Shown here in pieces: positions 9,297 through 18,002 of a stretch of DNA of 39,605 nt. The translations under genes and the position numbers were made by a program. Below the pieces are notes generated by a model, which made no database searches, had not been told where the DNA came from, and saw only the letters and a program-made list of their open reading frames with translations. The stretch's first letter is position 1. The number at the start of each line of letters is the position of its first letter. The DNA comes from Methylotenera sp. (lineage in GTDB: Bacteria > Pseudomonadota > Gammaproteobacteria > Burkholderiales > Methylophilaceae), in assembly GCA_017880905.1 (NCBI GenBank), contig JADGRO010000001.1, positions 1 to 39,605 on the forward strand, given 5' to 3'.

Positions 9297-9500
9297 TTAT
9301 CCGCCACCCACTGCACCTACAATTTCCAGCTTATCACCATCTTGCAAATGTACTTCTGAAAACTGGCTACGCGGCACAATTTCACCATTTTTTTCAATCG
9401 CCAAACGCTTACCAGTTAAATTAAGTGTCATCACAAGCGCAGAAATTGTCATATTCTCGCCATCTAACTGCTTCATGTTGCCATTTATAAAAATATTCAT
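9297..9500 (-). CDS. thiS: Sulfur carrier protein ThiS
   Basis: A 67-residue ubiquitin-like sulfur carrier ending in the required Gly-Gly (EIVGAVGGG), which is adenylated and thiocarboxylated before donating sulfur to ThiG. The segment KRLAIEKNGEIVPRSQFSEVHLQDGDKLEIV is typical. It is the first gene of the leftward operon. The Shine-Dalgarno is weak (GAAATC). Confidence 0.93.
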   Translation of the reverse strand: MNIFINGNMKQLDGENMTISALVMTLNLTGKRLAIEKNGEIVPRSQFSEVHLQDGDKLEIVGAVGGG

Positions 9501-9800
9501 CTGATTTCAAGCACACTGCAAACCAATATTCTACGGCGATTGCGCAGACTATGTGTAATTATTAACAATTAATTTTGCTCAAAAATTAATTTGGTATAAC
9601 ACTTGCTTATATCTAACTGTGTTAAAAAAAATAATTTTTTTTGTGTATTCCGCAACAGATACTCTGCGTTATATACAAAAGTGTAATGATTTTAATGATT
9701 TATCGACTAAACCTATGAAATGAATGAATTTATTTGATAGATTGAACTCATATGCTGCAGGAACACAATTCCTGTAGATTTTAACTCCCAAAAGGAAAAT
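9501..9800. other. AT-rich intergenic region upstream of the 58-codon gene
   Basis: This divergent spacer lies between thiS and the small gene at 9801. It carries long A and T runs around 9625-9650 and the sigma54-like site described separately. No RNA gene or riboswitch was recognised. Confidence 0.5.
9591..9607 (+). promoter_or_regulatory. Possible sigma54 (-24/-12) promoter for the 58-codon gene
   Basis: TTGGTATAACACTTGCT matches 10 of 13 informative positions of the sigma54 consensus and has exact GG-N10-GC spacing. The embedded TATAAC could instead be a sigma70 -10 element, but no matching -35 was found. The implied 5' leader would be about 180 nt. Confidence 0.35.
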
Positions 9801-9977
9801 ATGATGCAAGCAGCAAATGTAAAACAAGTAGTAAAGCCAGAACTAACTAATGAAACTTTTAGCACGGCAATCAACCAAAAAACTGATAAAACCGATGCAC
9901 AGAAATCCAACGTTGTGGATTTGCAGAAGCAAAATAACTATAAACGTATGTTTGAAGCTTATAGCGACTGCGTTTAG
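9801..9977 (+). CDS. Small hydrophilic hypothetical protein (58 aa)
   Basis: A 58-codon frame opening with two ATGs (MMQAANVKQV) and ending YSDCV. AAAAGGA upstream at 9790-9796 is a good ribosome site. The product is charged, rich in Gln, Asn and Lys, has no membrane segment, and contains one Cys, at position 57. No family was recognised. It stands alone between divergent thiS and convergent gnd. A sigma54-like site lies 190 bp upstream. A start at the second ATG is equally possible. Confidence 0.55.
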   Translation: MMQAANVKQVVKPELTNETFSTAINQKTDKTDAQKSNVVDLQKQNNYKRMFEAYSDCV

Positions 9978-10025
9978 TTTTAATACAAACTGACCTAGCC
10001 TAGTTAAATAGTTACAATTTCCAGC

Positions 10026-10056
10026 AAAAAGTGGGCGGCAAGTTCGCCAACCCACT
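10026..10056 (-). terminator. Terminator of gnd
   Basis: Read on the minus strand: arms AGTGGG and CCCACT enclose an inner GGC/GCC stem and are followed by TTTTT. It lies directly after the gnd stop, so gnd is a single-gene transcript on its 3' side. Confidence 0.75.
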
Positions 10057-10060
10057 ATAT

Positions 10061-11575
10061 TTATTCAATCGCTAACTGTGGCCGTTTTGGTTCTGGCCAA
10101 TCTAAGTGAAAAAACTTACCGCGCGGCTGATCAACCCGCTCATATGTGTGTGCGCCAAAATAATCACGTTGTCCTTGCAATAAATTAGCCGGCAATACGG
10201 CACTGCGGTAACCATCGTAATACGCCAGCGCCGCACTAAAGCCTTGTGCAGGAATGCCATTGGTCACTGCCAAAGCAATCACTTTGCGCCAACCCGCTTG
10301 ACCTTCATTCATCGCATTGGTGAAATATGGGTCTAGCATCAAGTTTTTCAAACGTGAATTCAACGCATATGCATTGGTGATTTTTTGCAAAAAGCGTGCG
10401 CGAATAATGCAACCACCGCGCCAAATTTGCGCAATCTCACCAAAGTTAAGCTTCCAGTTGTAAGCCACTTGCGCTTTATCTATAAGCTGAAAGCCTTGCG
10501 CATAAGCACATATTTTTGAGCAATATAAAGCATTTTTAATGGCTTCAATAATGGTTTTTTTGTCGGTCTCATGATGAATGACAGGGCCTTTTAAAATTTT
10601 ACTTGCTGCAACACGTTCTTCTTTTAAACTTGAAAGTGCACGTGCATACACCGCTGCCGCAATCGCGTTTGCAGGTGCGCCGAGTTCAAGCGCATTCGCC
10701 GCCGTCCATTGGCCAGTACCTTTTTGCCCAGCGGCATCCATAATTTTATCAACCAAGAAACCAGGGCCCATTGGATCTTTTTGTTGCAAGATATCGCCAG
10801 TAATTTCAATCAAATAGCTAGAAAGCTCACCTTTATTCCATTCTTGGAAAACTTTGCCAATTTCGTCTGCTGGCATATCGAGTAAATTTTTCATCAGCCA
10901 ATACGCTTCGCAAATCAACTGCATATCAATGTACTCTATGCCGTTATGCACCATTTTCACATAATGACCAGAGCCGTCTGGGCCAATATATTCGGCACAT
11001 GAAAATCCGCCTTCCACTGGCTTGCCTGGTTTGCCACCCTCCATTGGCTCGCCTGTAACCGCATCTACTTTAGCGGCAATATCACGCCAAATAGGCTCTA
11101 GGCTTGCCCAGGCTTTACGTGTGCCAGATGGCATTAAACTTGGGCCAAAACGTGCCCCAGTTTCACCGCCTGAAACGCCAGAACCTATAAAGTCGATGCC
11201 TTTTACTGCAAGCTCTTTTTCACGGCGAATAGTATCTGTCCACAATGAGTTACCGCCGTCGATAATAATATCGCCTTGCTCTAAAAATGGTAGCAGCGCG
11301 TTAATTGTCACGTCTGTCGCGCTACCAGCCTTTACCAGCAATACAATTTTGCGTGGGCGTTTAATACTTAATACAAAAGAAGCTAAATCAGCGTGACCCA
11401 CCACATTGGCATGTGAGGGCTCATTCGCTTTGCAGTCTTTAATAAAATTCTGCATCTTCTTAGGATCGCGGTTGTATACCGCAATGGTGTAGCCGTGATC
11501 GGCAATGTTAAGGGCTAAGTTTTGCCCCATCACAGCAAGGCCAACTAGGCCAATATCAGCGTTTTTCGTGGTCAT
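10061..11575 (-). CDS. gnd: 6-phosphogluconate dehydrogenase, decarboxylating (long form)
   Basis: A 504-residue enzyme oxidising 6-phosphogluconate to ribulose 5-phosphate and CO2. In ribulose-monophosphate methylotrophs this closes the cyclic route of formaldehyde oxidation. The Rossmann motif GLAVMGQNL is at residues 12-20. The active-site segment [13 protein letters not shown] has Lys207 and Glu214. It is about 35 residues longer than the common 468-residue enzyme. The excess includes an inserted Gly/Lys/Pro/Glu-rich loop at about 172-191 ([16 protein letters not shown]) just before the substrate-binding segment. The ATG follows AAAGAGAA. Its own terminator follows. Confidence 0.95.
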   Translation of the reverse strand: MTTKNADIGLVGLAVMGQNLALNIADHGYTIAVYNRDPKKMQNFIKDCKANEPSHANVVGHADLASFVLSIKRPRKIVLLVKAGSATDVTINALLPFLEQGDIIIDGGNSLWTDTIRREKELAVKGIDFIGSGVSGGETGARFGPSLMPSGTRKAWASLEPIWRDIAAKVDAVTGEPMEGGKPGKPVEGGFSCAEYIGPDGSGHYVKMVHNGIEYIDMQLICEAYWLMKNLLDMPADEIGKVFQEWNKGELSSYLIEITGDILQQKDPMGPGFLVDKIMDAAGQKGTGQWTAANALELGAPANAIAAAVYARALSSLKEERVAASKILKGPVIHHETDKKTIIEAIKNALYCSKICAYAQGFQLIDKAQVAYNWKLNFGEIAQIWRGGCIIRARFLQKITNAYALNSRLKNLMLDPYFTNAMNEGQAGWRKVIALAVTNGIPAQGFSAALAYYDGYRSAVLPANLLQGQRDYFGAHTYERVDQPRGKFFHLDWPEPKRPQLAIE

Positions 11576-11728
11576 AAAAATTCTCTTTTAAGTAAGTAAT
11601 ACAATATTATGGTTGCCTATCATGTAACAAAAAGATGATAAAGCGCAAAATTAAGGCTTAGTTAACTATTGAAGCGTAAACACAAATCTAAAATTACTCT
11701 CAATTTACTATAAATCAATACCAAAAAC

Positions 11729-12436
11729 CTATAAAGTTCGGCTAAACATTTGCATAGCTAACTGATAAGTAATCAATTCAAGCTGTGCATCATAACGCTC
11801 GTCTTCATCGCGCATAAACGCATGCTTGCCGTTAAATTCGTGCCAAGTAAAATTCAAATTAGCTTCGAGTAATTTGTGGTAAATCAATACACGACCTGCA
11901 GTAGGCACATGACTATCTTGCTTGCCCCAAATCATCATCAGTTCGCCCTTAATATCGCCTGATCTATCCATGCTGTGCTGATTTGACTTATTGGGGATAG
12001 TATTCGAATGTAAATCTGTCGCATAAAAGCATGCGCTTGCTTTTACCTCATGCTGCAAAGCCGCGCGAAAAGCCAAATGTCCGCCAATACAAAAACCCAT
12101 TGCGCCCACATTGCCATTATGCCAAGCTTGTTTGCCTAAATAGTCAATCATAGCGCGATTGTCGCCATCATAGCCTTGCACGTCCTTAGCCGCTTTATCG
12201 GCATTGCCTTTATCGCGCCCTGCGACATCGTAGCCCAAAACCGTGCCTATTGGATTTAACTCGTGAAAAATTTCTGGCACCAGCACTGCATAGCCCTGAC
12301 CAGCCATAAAACGCGCCGCACGTTCAATTGGACCGGTTTGCTGAAAAATTTCAGAATAAAACAAAATGGCTGGCACTTGCTTGTCATGTGACGGACGATG
12401 TATATAGGTACGCATCACGCCAGTAGGCGTGGGCAA
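11729..12436 (-). CDS. Dienelactone hydrolase family protein
   Basis: A 235-residue alpha/beta hydrolase of the carboxymethylenebutenolidase family. The nucleophile is Cys in GFCIGGH, with probable Asp in WGKQDSHVP and His in FNGKHAFMRD. The physiological substrate is unknown. The stated start is a TTG with no Shine-Dalgarno. Family-like sequence continues upstream in frame (LTQSYTVDLPTPTGVMRTYI) back to a stop near 12468, but that stretch contains only ATC, ATA or CTT as possible initiators. The true start may thus be a rare codon near 12463, or the N-terminus may be slightly damaged. Confidence 0.82.
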   Translation of the reverse strand: MPTPTGVMRTYIHRPSHDKQVPAILFYSEIFQQTGPIERAARFMAGQGYAVLVPEIFHELNPIGTVLGYDVAGRDKGNADKAAKDVQGYDGDNRAMIDYLGKQAWHNGNVGAMGFCIGGHLAFRAALQHEVKASACFYATDLHSNTIPNKSNQHSMDRSGDIKGELMMIWGKQDSHVPTAGRVLIYHKLLEANLNFTWHEFNGKHAFMRDEDERYDAQLELITYQLAMQMFSRTL

Positions 12437-12626
12437 ATCAACTGTGTACGATTGAGTAAGTATGATTTAAGTCCAAAACAATTTTTTTCTTAGGCATAAT
12501 TTTACAGGGCTTTAAGCTGACTTTCACCTTAATTTTTGTGTTACCTTAGTAATTAATTGAGTTTTCAACCAATTTTTTGCTTGCAAGAATGTTACTTCAA
12601 TTAAATTCGATAATGAGAGTATATTT

Positions 12627-13640
12627 ATGCGCTTGATTCTAGCTTGCCTGGTGCTGATTTTTGCTCAAAATGCACTAAGTGAAGAACCAATCAACGAGCT
12701 GGTATATAAACTTAAAGCATCTGTTGTTAAAGTACATGTTGCCACCCAAGCTGGCGGACACGGCGTGGGCACGGGCGTAGTAGTAGGCAAAGATTTAGTA
12801 GCCACCAATTGCCACGTTTTGGCCAATGCCACTGGCGCCAAAATTACCAAATTTGGCGATAGCTTTACGCCTGATGCGATGAAAGCGGATTGGAAGCACG
12901 ATATATGTATCTTGCGTTTTCAATATCTTAATATGACGCCCGTAGAATTAGGCGATTCTGAAAACTTAAACTACGAGCAAGCGATATTTTCAATTGGCTT
13001 TCCAGGTGGTCCGCCCAAACCTCAAACCTCACAGGGGAAAATTAAAGCGTTATACCCTCTTGACGATAGCCAAATTGTGCGTACCGATGCCTCATTTGTA
13101 ATGGGCGCAAGTGGCAGCCCAGTATTTGATAGTGAAGGCAAACTCATTGCCATTAGCACCTTTAAAAGCCCTGGCCACGACGCGTATTTTTATAATGTGC
13201 CGGTAAAATGGGTGAAAGCCTTATTAGATGCGCCTGAAACTGAATCGCTTAAAACGGATATATCTCCTTTTTGGGACGCTCCAGAGGAGCAACGCCCATT
13301 TTTTATGCGTGTGGTTTTGCCGTATCAAAATCAAAAATGGACTGACCTTAAAATTGTTGCACAAGAATGGATTGCAAAAGAACAAAACAGCCAAGAAGCC
13401 TTATTTTATGCGGGTGTAGCTGAAGAAAATTTAGGTGATTTAGCCAAAGCTAATCAATATTTTGAGAAGGTTTTAAGCTTGCATCCACAACATGTGGCAA
13501 CACTGATCGAGTTAGGGCTTATGGCAAATCGCTCAGGAAAAACAGATGAAGTAGAAAAAACACATATTGCGCTAAAAGCTATAGATGACGAATCGGACGA
13601 AGTTTTTACCGAAGCACTGAAACCCGCCGCAAGTCAGTAA
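12627..13640 (+). CDS. Secreted trypsin-like serine protease with C-terminal TPRs (copy 1)
   Basis: A 337-residue protein. A signal peptide ends near NALS. Residues 25-215 are a trypsin/HtrA-like domain with His63 (TNCHV), Asp92 (KHDICIL) and Ser162 (GASGSPV), so the triad looks complete. Residues about 235-330 hold TPR-like helices (EALFYAGVAEENLGDLAKANQYFEKVLSLHP). There is no PDZ domain, unlike DegP. It is probably periplasmic. A clear paralogue lies at 29946-30977. The stop overlaps the convergent zinc-ribbon gene by 7 bp. The Shine-Dalgarno (GAGAG) is modest. Confidence 0.82.
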   Translation: MRLILACLVLIFAQNALSEEPINELVYKLKASVVKVHVATQAGGHGVGTGVVVGKDLVATNCHVLANATGAKITKFGDSFTPDAMKADWKHDICILRFQYLNMTPVELGDSENLNYEQAIFSIGFPGGPPKPQTSQGKIKALYPLDDSQIVRTDASFVMGASGSPVFDSEGKLIAISTFKSPGHDAYFYNVPVKWVKALLDAPETESLKTDISPFWDAPEEQRPFFMRVVLPYQNQKWTDLKIVAQEWIAKEQNSQEALFYAGVAEENLGDLAKANQYFEKVLSLHPQHVATLIELGLMANRSGKTDEVEKTHIALKAIDDESDEVFTEALKPAASQ

Positions 13641-13852
13641 TCACTGGAACGTCCCGTAGAATAGCCTTGTGGAATATCATTTTGCCACTCGCCGCAATCA
13701 TTACAGCGATGATCGTGCATACTTGGGCTTAAAGTCAAACTGGTGCTGTTACAAAATTTGCAATTTGTCGGATGGGTAGCGACCGTTTTATTGCGCGTCT
13801 CGTGCTGCTCCGTCGCCACTTTGCTGCTGCCTAAACCATATTTATTATCCAT
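13634..13852 (-). CDS. Small zinc-ribbon-like hypothetical protein
   Basis: 72 residues with two CxxC knuckles (NCKFC and RCNDC) about 20 residues apart, a zinc-ribbon arrangement, on a His/Asp-rich background. The start follows GAGGCG at good spacing. It is the last gene of the leftward ogt-alkB-sua5 run, 67 bp after sua5. Family and role are unknown; binding of nucleic acid or protein is a guess from the fold. Confidence 0.65.
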   Translation of the reverse strand: MDNKYGLGSSKVATEQHETRNKTVATHPTNCKFCNSTSLTLSPSMHDHRCNDCGEWQNDIPQGYSTGRSSDY

Positions 13853-13919
13853 GGTCGCCTCGAAAATTTAGCCTGCTAATAGCGTTAAATTACTCGCTTT
13901 TTAACCAGAAAACAAGCCT

Positions 13920-14861
13920 TTAATTTTGACACGCGGCACGCATTAATCTGTCTAGAATCGCCAACCATTCTGAATCTGCAGGTGGCGTTTCTACCAGCAA
14001 CTGCGCTACATTCAACGCATCCAGCTCATGCAGAGCACTGTAAAGCTGCTTAGCAACATCATCTGCTTGTTTGGGCAAATCTACATATTTACAAATAGGT
14101 TTTGCGCCTTCCCCAATAAGCAAAGCTGCGCAGCTTTTTTGCGAGGTTTTAGCAAAATTAATTAACACATCACGCGACACAAACAACTTAATCGGCGTTT
14201 TGGGCGAATAATGCAACGAATGTTGGCCAGGCACTTTTGGTAGATTTTGTTGATTTTTTAAAGCTGGCCTGCCAGCAAGCGCTTCCATACTGGCTTCTGA
14301 CACCATACCCAACCGTAATAGCTGCCAATCATCACCCTTAACACTCACAATGGTCGATTCAATCCCCACCTTGCACGCGCCGCCATCCAGCACCGCAACG
14401 TCATCGCCCAAACTCGCTGCCACATGCGCCGCGGTGGTAGGGCTTAATTGCGTAAACTTATTGGCCGAAGGCGCTGCGAGCGCCAAACCGCTTTGTTTAA
14501 GCAATTGCAAAGTTAAAGCATGGCTTGGTACGCGCAAAGCCACGGTTGACTGACCACTGCGTACGATTTTTGATACACTATCTTTAGCCGGCAACACCAG
14601 TGTAAACGGTCCTGGCCAAAAAGCTTTTGCAAGTTTTTGCGCGAGCGGCGGAAACTCTGCCGCCCAATTGTTGACTTGATTCGCATCTGCAATATGTACT
14701 ATCAGCGGGTTATCTGCTGGGCGCTCTTTAATCGCATAAATTTTCTGTAAAGCCTCGTCGTTACTTGCATCTGCCGCAAGACCATAGACGGTTTCTGTGG
14801 GAATCGCTACCACTTGGCTTTGTTTGAGCAACGCAATGGCTTGTTTAATATTAACTAACAT
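13920..14861 (-). CDS. sua5: L-threonylcarbamoyladenylate synthase (Sua5 type)
   Basis: A 313-residue enzyme making threonylcarbamoyl-AMP from threonine, bicarbonate and ATP for the t6A37 modification of ANN-decoding tRNAs. The YrdC domain (1-200) shows AIPTETVYGLAADA, KERPADNPLIVHI, PGPFTLVL and ALAAPSANKF. The extra C-terminal 100 residues, after the linker PKVPGQHSLHYSPKTPI, mark the long Sua5 form rather than short TsaC. It lies 71 bp after alkB on the same strand. Confidence 0.92.
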   Translation of the reverse strand: MLVNIKQAIALLKQSQVVAIPTETVYGLAADASNDEALQKIYAIKERPADNPLIVHIADANQVNNWAAEFPPLAQKLAKAFWPGPFTLVLPAKDSVSKIVRSGQSTVALRVPSHALTLQLLKQSGLALAAPSANKFTQLSPTTAAHVAASLGDDVAVLDGGACKVGIESTIVSVKGDDWQLLRLGMVSEASMEALAGRPALKNQQNLPKVPGQHSLHYSPKTPIKLFVSRDVLINFAKTSQKSCAALLIGEGAKPICKYVDLPKQADDVAKQLYSALHELDALNVAQLLVETPPADSEWLAILDRLMRAACQN

Positions 14862-14932
14862 TGATGCAATTGAATGAACTTAAAAACGCTATTTTAACCG
14901 TTTGCAACTTGAACACCTAACCCGGCTTTAGG

Positions 14933-15553
14933 TTAGCCTGCTTGGCGAAAGGTTAAATTAATTCGACAATCGCCAAACGCTGGGTGATAGCTGGATTTGA
15001 CGGGTTGAATGCCGTGAAAACGCAGTCGCCATTTACCGCCCCACACCACAACATCCCCGTGCTTAAGCGGTATTTTCATGGTTTTATCAGAGCGCTCAAA
15101 ACCTCCAAACAAAAAAATGGCAGGCACGCCAAGTGAAACCGAAACAATCGGCTGGCTAAAATCCTGCTCATTTTTATCTTGGTGCAAAGTCATGCGCGCA
15201 GCAGGTTTATATTGATTAATGAGACAAGCATCTGGTACGAAATTGGCAAAACCTGCTTCATTTGCAGCTTGGCTTGCAAGCGTCAAAAAACTTGCGGGCA
15301 TAGCCTGCCAAGGCTTTCCTGTACCAGGGTCTAGGACATCATAACGATAACCTTTTCTATCCGAAATCCAGCCCAGTTTTCCACAATTGGCCATGGCAAC
15401 TGACATGGTAAAGCCACCTGGCGTAACCATGTGGCGCAAGGGCGTTTGCGCGATGATGAACTTTAAATCATCTAATAATGTAGTTTCATCTCTGAGCGCA
15501 AAGCCATGCAACAACTCCACACCTTCCGCCAATGAGCTTTCAAACAAATCCAC
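14933..15553 (-). CDS. alkB: DNA oxidative demethylase AlkB
   Basis: A 206-residue Fe(II)/2-oxoglutarate dioxygenase that reverses 1-methyladenine and 3-methylcytosine damage. The iron ligands are the HxD of LHQDKNE and a distal His in RFHGIQPVK; the 2-oxoglutarate-binding Arg is in CRINLTFR. The substrate segment GWISDRKGYRY is typical of AlkB. The start is a GTG placed immediately after the ogt stop, with no intervening base, so translation is coupled. Confidence 0.94.
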   Translation of the reverse strand: MDLFESSLAEGVELLHGFALRDETTLLDDLKFIIAQTPLRHMVTPGGFTMSVAMANCGKLGWISDRKGYRYDVLDPGTGKPWQAMPASFLTLASQAANEAGFANFVPDACLINQYKPAARMTLHQDKNEQDFSQPIVSVSLGVPAIFLFGGFERSDKTMKIPLKHGDVVVWGGKWRLRFHGIQPVKSSYHPAFGDCRINLTFRQAG

Positions 15554-16066
15554 TTATCTACTTGCTTCTAATTCTAGCAATGCGCGTTTACGCTCTACAC
15601 CCCAACGATAACCTGAAAGCGTGCCATCATTGCGTACTACACGATGGCAAGGTATCGCCACTGCTATGGTATTTGCGGCACATGCGCCTGCAACGGCACG
15701 CACGGCTTTCGGCTGACCGATATATGCTGCAAGTTGACTATAACTTATAACTTGTCCAGCCGGGATTTTCTGCAAAGCGCGCCAGACTTTTTGTTGAAAT
15801 ACAGTACCGTGCAAATCTAAGCTAAATTGATGTGGTAAAAGTGGACTTTCTATACCCCTAGAGACCGTATGAATATTGGCTTGCAGGGCATCTTTATTTT
15901 CGATCAATGCGCTGTTTTTAAAGGCATTCTTAAGTTCTTCTCTCAGTGTGTTCGCATTATCCCCCAACAATACAGCGCAAACACCCAGCTTGGTCTGCGC
16001 GACCAACTGCTTGCCCCAACGTCCTTGAGTAACAGTATATTCGATATGTGTTTTATCTTTTGACAT
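15554..16066 (-). CDS. ogt: Methylated-DNA--protein-cysteine S-methyltransferase (Ogt/Ada-C type)
   Basis: A suicide enzyme that takes the methyl group from O6-methylguanine. The C-terminal domain has the acceptor Cys in IPCHRVVRNDG and the DNA-binding segment VFQQKVWRALQKIPAGQVISYSQLA. The N-terminal 80 residues resemble the Ada C-terminal half. The longest frame starts at 16081. The ATG at 16066 is preferred because AGAAAG is correctly spaced before it and the longer start leaves almost no leader after the AT-rich spacer. It is the first gene of the leftward alkB-sua5 run. Confidence 0.9.
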   Translation of the reverse strand: MSKDKTHIEYTVTQGRWGKQLVAQTKLGVCAVLLGDNANTLREELKNAFKNSALIENKDALQANIHTVSRGIESPLLPHQFSLDLHGTVFQQKVWRALQKIPAGQVISYSQLAAYIGQPKAVRAVAGACAANTIAVAIPCHRVVRNDGTLSGYRWGVERKRALLELEASR

Positions 16067-16111
16067 GACAATCTTTCTCATAAAAATTATCCAAAGGTTA
16101 TAATCCTAATT

Positions 16112-16747
16112 ATGCTTACGCCTCAATTTTACGCCGAAGCCACGCAATTTTTAAGCGCTATTGACAATGACTGGGCACAATTAATCAGCATAGTAGGCGC
16201 CTGTACTTTTGATACTGAAGCCGAACCTATGCTTAATCCTTATGAGGCTTTAGTCCAAGCAGTCGCTTATCAGCAGCTGCAGGGCAAAGCGGGCGATGCG
16301 ATTTTTGCTAAATTCAAAAAGCATTTTGGCCAAGATGGTAAAAATGAGTTCCCTGCGCCAGAAGTTTTAATAAAAGCGCAATTTGACGATTTACGCGCTT
16401 GTGGATTTTCTGGCAGAAAAATTGAGACCATTCAAGGTATTGCGAATGGTGTCATCAGCGGACTAGTGCCATCGCGTCTTGATGCAGAAAATATGAGCGA
16501 TGCGGAATTGATTGAGCGCCTTGTCACCTTAAAAGGTATCGGCCAATGGACAGTAGAAATGATGTTGATGTTTACGCTAAAGCGCATGGATATTCTGCCT
16601 GCAGATGATTTTGCCGTAGTAGAAGGCTACAAGCGCCTTAAAAAACTAGAAGTTGCGCCAAAACGCAAAGAAATTGTGGAGATCGGCAAGGCTTGGAGCC
16701 CGTATCGCACCATTGCCAGTTGGTATTTGTGGCGGGTGCCGAAATAA
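16112..16747 (+). CDS. DNA-3-methyladenine glycosylase (AlkA-type, HhH-GPD)
   Basis: A 211-residue helix-hairpin-helix glycosylase. The hairpin is LVTLKGIGQWTVEMMLMF, and the catalytic Asp lies in ILPADDFAVVEG. It excises alkylated purines. It lacks the N-terminal domain of E. coli AlkA, as in the compact bacterial form. It is divergent from ogt-alkB with only about 45 bp between the starts, so alkylation repair is grouped around one control region. A TATAAT at 16099-16104 sits 7 bp before the ATG, which suggests a near-leaderless message. Confidence 0.88.
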   Translation: MLTPQFYAEATQFLSAIDNDWAQLISIVGACTFDTEAEPMLNPYEALVQAVAYQQLQGKAGDAIFAKFKKHFGQDGKNEFPAPEVLIKAQFDDLRACGFSGRKIETIQGIANGVISGLVPSRLDAENMSDAELIERLVTLKGIGQWTVEMMLMFTLKRMDILPADDFAVVEGYKRLKKLEVAPKRKEIVEIGKAWSPYRTIASWYLWRVPK

Positions 16748-16775
16748 ACTAAACCGAAATAAATTAGAACAGGTT

Positions 16776-18002
16776 ATGAACCAGATTTTCACGCTACACA
16801 ACTACGCGTTTCTAAAATTATTGTCGTTTCGCATTTTTATCGTACTGGCCTATCAAATCATGGCGGTGGCAGTTGGCTGGCATATTTATGAAATTACGCA
16901 CGACACCCTGGCGCTTGGTTTAATCGGCTTGGCAGAGGTAATTCCTTATTTTTCTTGTGCGCTTTTTGCTGGTCATGCTGTTGATCACTATTGCTCGCGT
17001 CGCTTTTTTGGCGCACTAGCAGCGATATTGCTACTGATTAACACCATCACACTTAGCGCCGTTTCTATAGGTTGGATAAGTGGTGATGCAACTTTTTGGA
17101 TTTACGGCTCGATTGCGTTTACCGGCATTGCCCGCGCCTTTATCGCGCCAAGCTACACCACTTTATTCGCCATTATTATTCCGCGCAAACATTTTGCTAA
17201 AGCCACTGGCGTCGGGAGTGCGGTGTTTCAGGCAGGATTGGTGCTAGGCCCTGCTTTGGGCGGCTTGCTAGTAGGTTTTGCCAGCAAAACGACTGCCTAC
17301 TCAATAGCCATATTGTTATGCTTAGGCGCGACGCTTGCCATGCTATCACTTAAAGTAAAAGAGCCGCCACCTGTGCAAGGAAGCCCCGCTGTATTCAACA
17401 GCATTGCGCAAGGTTTACGTTTTGTATTCAGCAATCAAATCATTCTCGGTGCGCTGTCATTAGACATGTTTGCCGTGCTGTTTGGTGGTGCAGTTTCTAT
17501 GTTGCCTGCATTCATTCAAGATGTTTACCATTATGGCCCGGAAGGTTTGGGCATTTTACGCGCTGCTCCAGGTTTAGGTGCGATTATCACCGGCTTATGG
17601 CTCACACGCCAGCCAATTAACTTACATGCTGGGCGCTGGTTATTTTATGCGGTGACTGGGTTCGGTGTGTTTATCATCGGCTTTGCACTCACCGCCTATT
17701 TTTGGCTGGCCGCCTTATTGCTGTTTCTTTCTGGTATTTGCGACGGCGTATCGGTTGTGTTGCGGCAGACCATTTTGCAGCTCGCCACGCCCAATGCCAT
17801 GCGTGGACGTGTCACCGCCATCAATGGCATATTTATTGGTTCTTCCAATGAATTAGGTGCGTTTGAATCCGGCATTGCAGCACGCTTATTGGGCTTGGTG
17901 CCATCGGTGATTTTTGGTGGATTGATGACGCTGACTGTAGTTGGAATTACCGCAAAATTAGCGCCTAAATTACGAAATTTAGAACTGCATCAATTGCATT
18001 AA
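16776..18002 (+). CDS. MFS exporter (EntS-like family)
   Basis: 408 residues from the ATG at 16776, which follows AACAGG. A longer frame from 16653 would overlap the glycosylase gene out of frame and adds no membrane segment. About 12 hydrophobic segments; the motif-A-like loop GHAVDHYCSRRFF and the block RGRVTAINGIFIGSSNELGAFESG are typical of the MFS_3/enterobactin-exporter group. The substrate is unknown. It lies 28 bp after the glycosylase and may be co-transcribed. The stop overlaps convergent eutC by 4 bp. Confidence 0.85.
   Translation: MNQIFTLHNYAFLKLLSFRIFIVLAYQIMAVAVGWHIYEITHDTLALGLIGLAEVIPYFSCALFAGHAVDHYCSRRFFGALAAILLLINTITLSAVSIGWISGDATFWIYGSIAFTGIARAFIAPSYTTLFAIIIPRKHFAKATGVGSAVFQAGLVLGPALGGLLVGFASKTTAYSIAILLCLGATLAMLSLKVKEPPPVQGSPAVFNSIAQGLRFVFSNQIILGALSLDMFAVLFGGAVSMLPAFIQDVYHYGPEGLGILRAAPGLGAIITGLWLTRQPINLHAGRWLFYAVTGFGVFIIGFALTAYFWLAALLLFLSGICDGVSVVLRQTILQLATPNAMRGRVTAINGIFIGSSNELGAFESGIAARLLGLVPSVIFGGLMTLTVVGITAKLAPKLRNLELHQLH

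Noticed and set aside
9501-9700. Possible TPP riboswitch ahead of thiS
   Set aside because: No CUGAGA or matching pyrophosphate-sensor element was found in the leader.
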